From Flavobacteriales bacterium (GTDB taxonomy: Bacteria > Bacteroidota > Bacteroidia > Flavobacteriales > Crocinitomicaceae): a stretch of DNA of 15,417 nt. The first letter of the stretch is position 1; the number at the start of each line of letters is the position of its first letter. Shown piece after piece: positions 13,801 through 15,417 of this stretch. Both the position numbers and the translations under genes were made by a program. The stretch covers positions 1 to 15,417 of the forward strand of contig CANCEQ010000059.1 of the NCBI GenBank assembly GCA_947375085.1, written 5' to 3'. The notes beneath the pieces are model-generated. The model had not been told where the DNA came from. It did no database searches and worked only from the letters and a program-made list of their open reading frames with translations.

Positions 13801-15417
13801 AACAGCACCTGTTGTAGCTCCAGTGACTAATACAACTGGTGTTTTCTCAGGATTAACACCAGGAGATTATTCTGTAACAACAACTAATACAACTACAAGT
13901 TGTACTTCTACAGGACTTAATCTAACTGTTAGTGCTGTACCTTCATTGCCTTCTACACCTACCGCAACTGTTTCGACTCAGCCGACATGTACAACTCCAA
14001 CAGGAACAATAACGGTAACAGCTCCTGCGGTTGCAATAAATGTAACATATACAGTTACAGGTACCTCACCTGTAGTAGCTCCAGTAACAAATACTACAGG
14101 AATTTTTACAGGATTAGCACCTGGAGATTATTCGGTAACAACAACTAATACATCAACAAGTTGTACTTCAACTGGACTTTTATTAACAGTTGCTGCTGTT
14201 CCAACACCACCTGTTGCACCCGTTGCTTCTGTTACTGTACAACCAACATGTATTTCTCCTTCAGGAACAATTGTTGTAACATCTCCTGCAGTAGCATTAA
14301 ATGTAACTTATACATTAACAGGAACCATTCCAGTTGTTGCTCCTGTTACGAATTCTACAGGTGTTTTCACAGGATTGAATCCTGGAGATTATACTGTAAC
14401 TACAACAAATACAACAACAAGTTGTACTTCTACAGGACTTAATTTAACAGTAAATGTTAATCCTGGAGCACCAAGTACTCCAGTTGCTACTGTTACTACT
14501 CAACCAAGTTGTGGTTCTCCATTAGGTGAAATAACAGTTACTTCTCCTTTACCAGCTGCTGATGTTACTTATACCTTAACAGGAACAGCACCAATTGTTG
14601 CAGGAGTAACAAATACCACAGGAATTTTTTCAGGATTAACATCAGGAATATATTCATTAGTTACTACAAATACAACTTCTAGCTGTGTATCTGCTTCACT
14701 TATTTTGACTGTGAATGTAGATCCAACAATCTATTCAGCACCAACTGCAACTGTAACTACTCAACCAAGTTGTGGAGTGTCAACAGGAACAATAACTGTT
14801 ACGTCACCTTCTACAGCTGTAAATGTTACTTACACTGTAACAGGAACACTACCAGTAGTGGCAGCTGTAACTAATTCTACAGGAATTTTCACTGGTTTGA
14901 CTCCTGGAACATACTCTGTAATTACATCGAATACTGCTTCAGGATGTACTTCACCAATTCTTTCATTGACAGTGAATGCAGATCCAACAATTTATTCAGC
15001 CCCAACTGCAACTGTAACAACACAACCAAGTTGTGGAGTCGCGACAGGAACAATAACGGTTACTGCACCTTCTGCTGCGATTGATGTTACTTATACAGTG
15101 ACAGGTACAGCTCCAGTACTTCCAAGTGTAACGAATACAACAGGAATTTTCACGGGTCTAACTCCTGGTAATTATTCGGTTATTTCATCTAATACAACTT
15201 CAGGATGTAATTCACCAATCTTAACATTGACTGTAAATACAGATCCAACAATATATACAGCACCAACCGCAACAGTATCAACACAACCAAGTTGTGGAGT
15301 ATCAACAGGAACAATAACAGTAACTTCACCAGCGACTGCTTTTAATGTTACTTATACTGTAACAGGTACATTACCAGTAGTGGCAGCTGTCACTAATTCT
15401 ACAGGAATTTTCACTGG
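10808..15417 (+). CDS. Giant repetitive secreted surface protein (beta-helix, HYR and 87-residue repeats), 3' end beyond window
   Basis: The frame is open from the ATG at 10808 to the window end: 1536 codons with no stop. Residues 1-22 are a signal peptide (MKRFSNLFLSVSILFLSFSSFA). Residues about 24-420 look like a right-handed parallel beta-helix: ATLSHAFSVAAAGDIIYVDKG near the start, then repeated GGA(I/V) turns (YGGAIFVSG, DGGAIYVGG, YGGAVCIDG) with SYFESN or CSFKNN strands, as in Pmp-like surface proteins. Residues about 444-516 match an HYR domain (CNYTIPSFTAYDDCDG, PAGTVLAAGTT, ITAIDASGNSST). From Gln536 on there are at least twelve 87-residue modules starting QP(T/S)C. Such proteins in Flavobacteria are usually exported by the type IX system and act as adhesins; the sorting domain would lie past the window. 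It may be compared with SprB-type adhesins, but I do not claim identity. Upstream it has its own promoter with a dyad. Confidence 0.93.
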   Translation, partial: MKRFSNLFLSVSILFLSFSSFAAKWYVDDASNIGDVYTLGSANGNNLAPGDGSSSAPFATLSHAFSVAAAGDIIYVDKGSFSGGGFNTLTFDKSITIIGAGYSKTIISGVATNYFAKITSSNVSIQYMKIAGFAYAGSGEGNSISIKAPAGVDLTGVDFKGVWFDKCVGSGGDGSLRFGAADPTRGVTATLSNCLFTCNTNALYGGAIFVSGNKHNITITSSYFESNDRATDGGAIYVGGTNSTIGTSSVLSLNKCSFKNNSSGGYGGAVCIDGARLNVNNSCFKNNTLTSSASSNYGSSICGFRYSVISITNSSFTGSGTIYGKGAVAIASASGSASSGSYGLTVNTCSFDASSPAPRAIYYRGSAGSVCSVTNCGFTAGGTILTQNTGTFNVSTSGNPVFSGTVTLVDTNPTTSAPSPTCLGAVAGSCGAGFTIDCTTDMFPPIITSVDMTLPSVVSCNYTIPSFTAYDDCDGSPTVSSVPPAGTVLAAGTTTSVVITAIDASGNSSTSTINVVTPACAGCTTPSAAVIGTITQPTCATPTGSVDLSGLPASGSWTVTENQGSTTITGTGTTATFSGLAANKTYKFTVSVTGGCTSAASADAVINTVPTAPVAPTATVTTQPTCVVTTGTITVTSPAMALNVTYTVTGTAPVVAPVTNSTGIFSGLAPGTYSVTTTNTTTSCTSTGLTLTINAVPTAPVAPTASVSSQPTCVVTTGTITVTSPVPAINVTYTVTGTAPVVAPVSNTTGIFSGLAPGIYSVITTNTTTSCTSTGLSLTVNAVPSAPVLPTASVTTQSSCGTPTATITVTAPVAAPNVTYTLTGTAPVVAPITNATGIFSGLAPGDYSITTTNTTTSCTSSGLNLTVSAIPLPPVVPSASVSTQPTCTTPTGTITITSPVPAINVTYTVTGTAPVVAPITNTTGIFTGLAPGDYSVKTTNTTTTCTSTDLFLTVAAVPTPPVAPTATVTTQPTCAITTGTITVTSPVAALNVTYTVTGTAPVVAPVTNTTGVFSGLTPGDYSVTTTNTTTSCTSTGLNLTVSAVPSLPSTPTATVSTQPTCTTPTGTITVTAPAVAINVTYTVTGTSPVVAPVTNTTGIFTGLAPGDYSVTTTNTSTSCTSTGLLLTVAAVPTPPVAPVASVTVQPTCISPSGTIVVTSPAVALNVTYTLTGTIPVVAPVTNSTGVFTGLNPGDYTVTTTNTTTSCTSTGLNLTVNVNPGAPSTPVATVTTQPSCGSPLGEITVTSPLPAADVTYTLTGTAPIVAGVTNTTGIFSGLTSGIYSLVTTNTTSSCVSASLILTVNVDPTIYSAPTATVTTQPSCGVSTGTITVTSPSTAVNVTYTVTGTLPVVAAVTNSTGIFTGLTPGTYSVITSNTASGCTSPILSLTVNADPTIYSAPTATVTTQPSCGVATGTITVTAPSAAIDVTYTVTGTAPVLPSVTNTTGIFTGLTPGNYSVISSNTTSGCNSPILTLTVNTDPTIYTAPTATVSTQPSCGVSTGTITVTSPATAFNVTYTVTGTLPVVAAVTNSTGIFT
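12137..12355 (+). other. HYR domain segment of the giant surface protein
   Basis: Residues about 444-516 read PPIITSVDMTLPSVVSCNYT, a strand ending in FTAYDDCDGSP, PPAGTVLAAGTTTSVVITA, and the HYR ending IDASGNSSTSTINVVTP. HYR is an immunoglobulin-like adhesion module that often occurs singly before repeat arrays in Bacteroidota surface proteins. It separates the beta-helix from the tandem modules. Confidence 0.7.
12413..15417 (+). repeat. Tandem array of at least twelve 261-bp (87-residue) repeats
   Basis: The codons for the QP(T/S)C motif begin at 12413, 12674, 12935, 13196 (QSSC), 13457, 13718, 13979, 14240, 14501, 14762, 15023 and 15284. Every interval is exactly 261 bp, so there is no insertion or deletion in 2.9 kb. 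A typical unit runs QPTC-x5-TITVTSP, then NVTYT(V/L)TGT-PVV, TN-TG(I/V)F-GL-PG-YSV, TTNTTTSCTSTGL-LTV and a Pro-rich linker. The first unit (12413) has the same length but diverges in the middle, keeping the first Cys, a GL turn and the closing Cys-Thr-Ser. Synonymous codons vary freely among units. The twelfth unit is cut by the window end. Confidence 0.97.

Noticed and set aside
12856..14442. Plus-strand Cys/Tyr/Asn-rich ORFs (12856-13344, 13639-13830, 14161-14442) and minus-strand ORFs (11965-12147, 12493-12741) inside the giant gene
   Set aside because: They are out-of-frame shadows. The 261-bp period is divisible by three, so any stop-free frame in one unit recurs in the next. Their composition (runs of C, Y, N, S) reflects Thr/Ser/Val codons read in another frame.
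12413..15417. CRISPR or insertion-sequence repeats
   Set aside because: The repeats are 261 bp, contiguous, in frame, and vary at synonymous sites. There are no short direct repeats with unique spacers, no terminal inverted repeats and no transposase.
10808..15417. Naming the giant protein as the gliding adhesin SprB
   Set aside because: The QPTC...GLxPGxY...Cys pattern is reminiscent of repeats in such adhesins. However, the beta-helix/HYR head and the 87-residue Thr-rich unit are not enough to claim orthology, and no gliding genes are nearby.

Overview
The window looks like chromosome from a member of the Flavobacteriaceae, most likely Flavobacterium or a close relative. The base composition is AT-rich. 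The housekeeping proteins (HppD, HmgA, a short-chain L-threonine dehydrogenase, RF2) have strongly flavobacterial sequences. Starts lack Shine-Dalgarno sequences, and several genes are preceded by perfect matches to the Bacteroidota -7 promoter element TAnnTTTG. These assignments rest on reading and recall of the families; no database search was run.

Layout. Positions 1-504 (minus strand) hold two small LiaI/LiaF-like membrane proteins, the first cut by the window edge. Positions 730-3153 (minus) hold a tyrosine-catabolism pair, hmgA then hppD, whose enzymes act in sequence (4-hydroxyphenylpyruvate to homogentisate to maleylacetoacetate). Positions 3416-6339 (plus) hold an SDR-type threonine dehydrogenase, an exported MORN-repeat protein and deoxyribose-phosphate aldolase (deoC). 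Convergent to deoC lies kup (K+ uptake), and the two share one long bidirectional terminator that contains both stop codons. Next comes gcvH (minus), then divergent prfB (plus, RF2) without the usual programmed frameshift.

The right third is different in character. A 480-nt gap after prfB (10328-10807) is dense with signals: a long hairpin, a terminator-like structure, a promoter followed about 100 nt later by a strong intrinsic terminator (a candidate ~95-nt RNA), and a second promoter overlapped by an inverted repeat. From 10808 to the window end runs one open frame of at least 1536 codons. It encodes a secreted giant surface protein: signal peptide, right-handed beta-helix, one HYR domain, then at least twelve tandem modules of exactly 87 residues (261 bp) with no indel. 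It has no stop in the window, so its C-terminus (where a type IX secretion signal would be expected) is not visible.

The most interesting material is the exact-period, threonine-rich, almost charge-free repeat array with its alternating subtypes, and the candidate small RNA or leader just upstream. Also worth attention are the hexad/heptad quasi-repeats at gene borders, the loss of the RF2 frameshift, and several perfect palindromes in short intergenic gaps.
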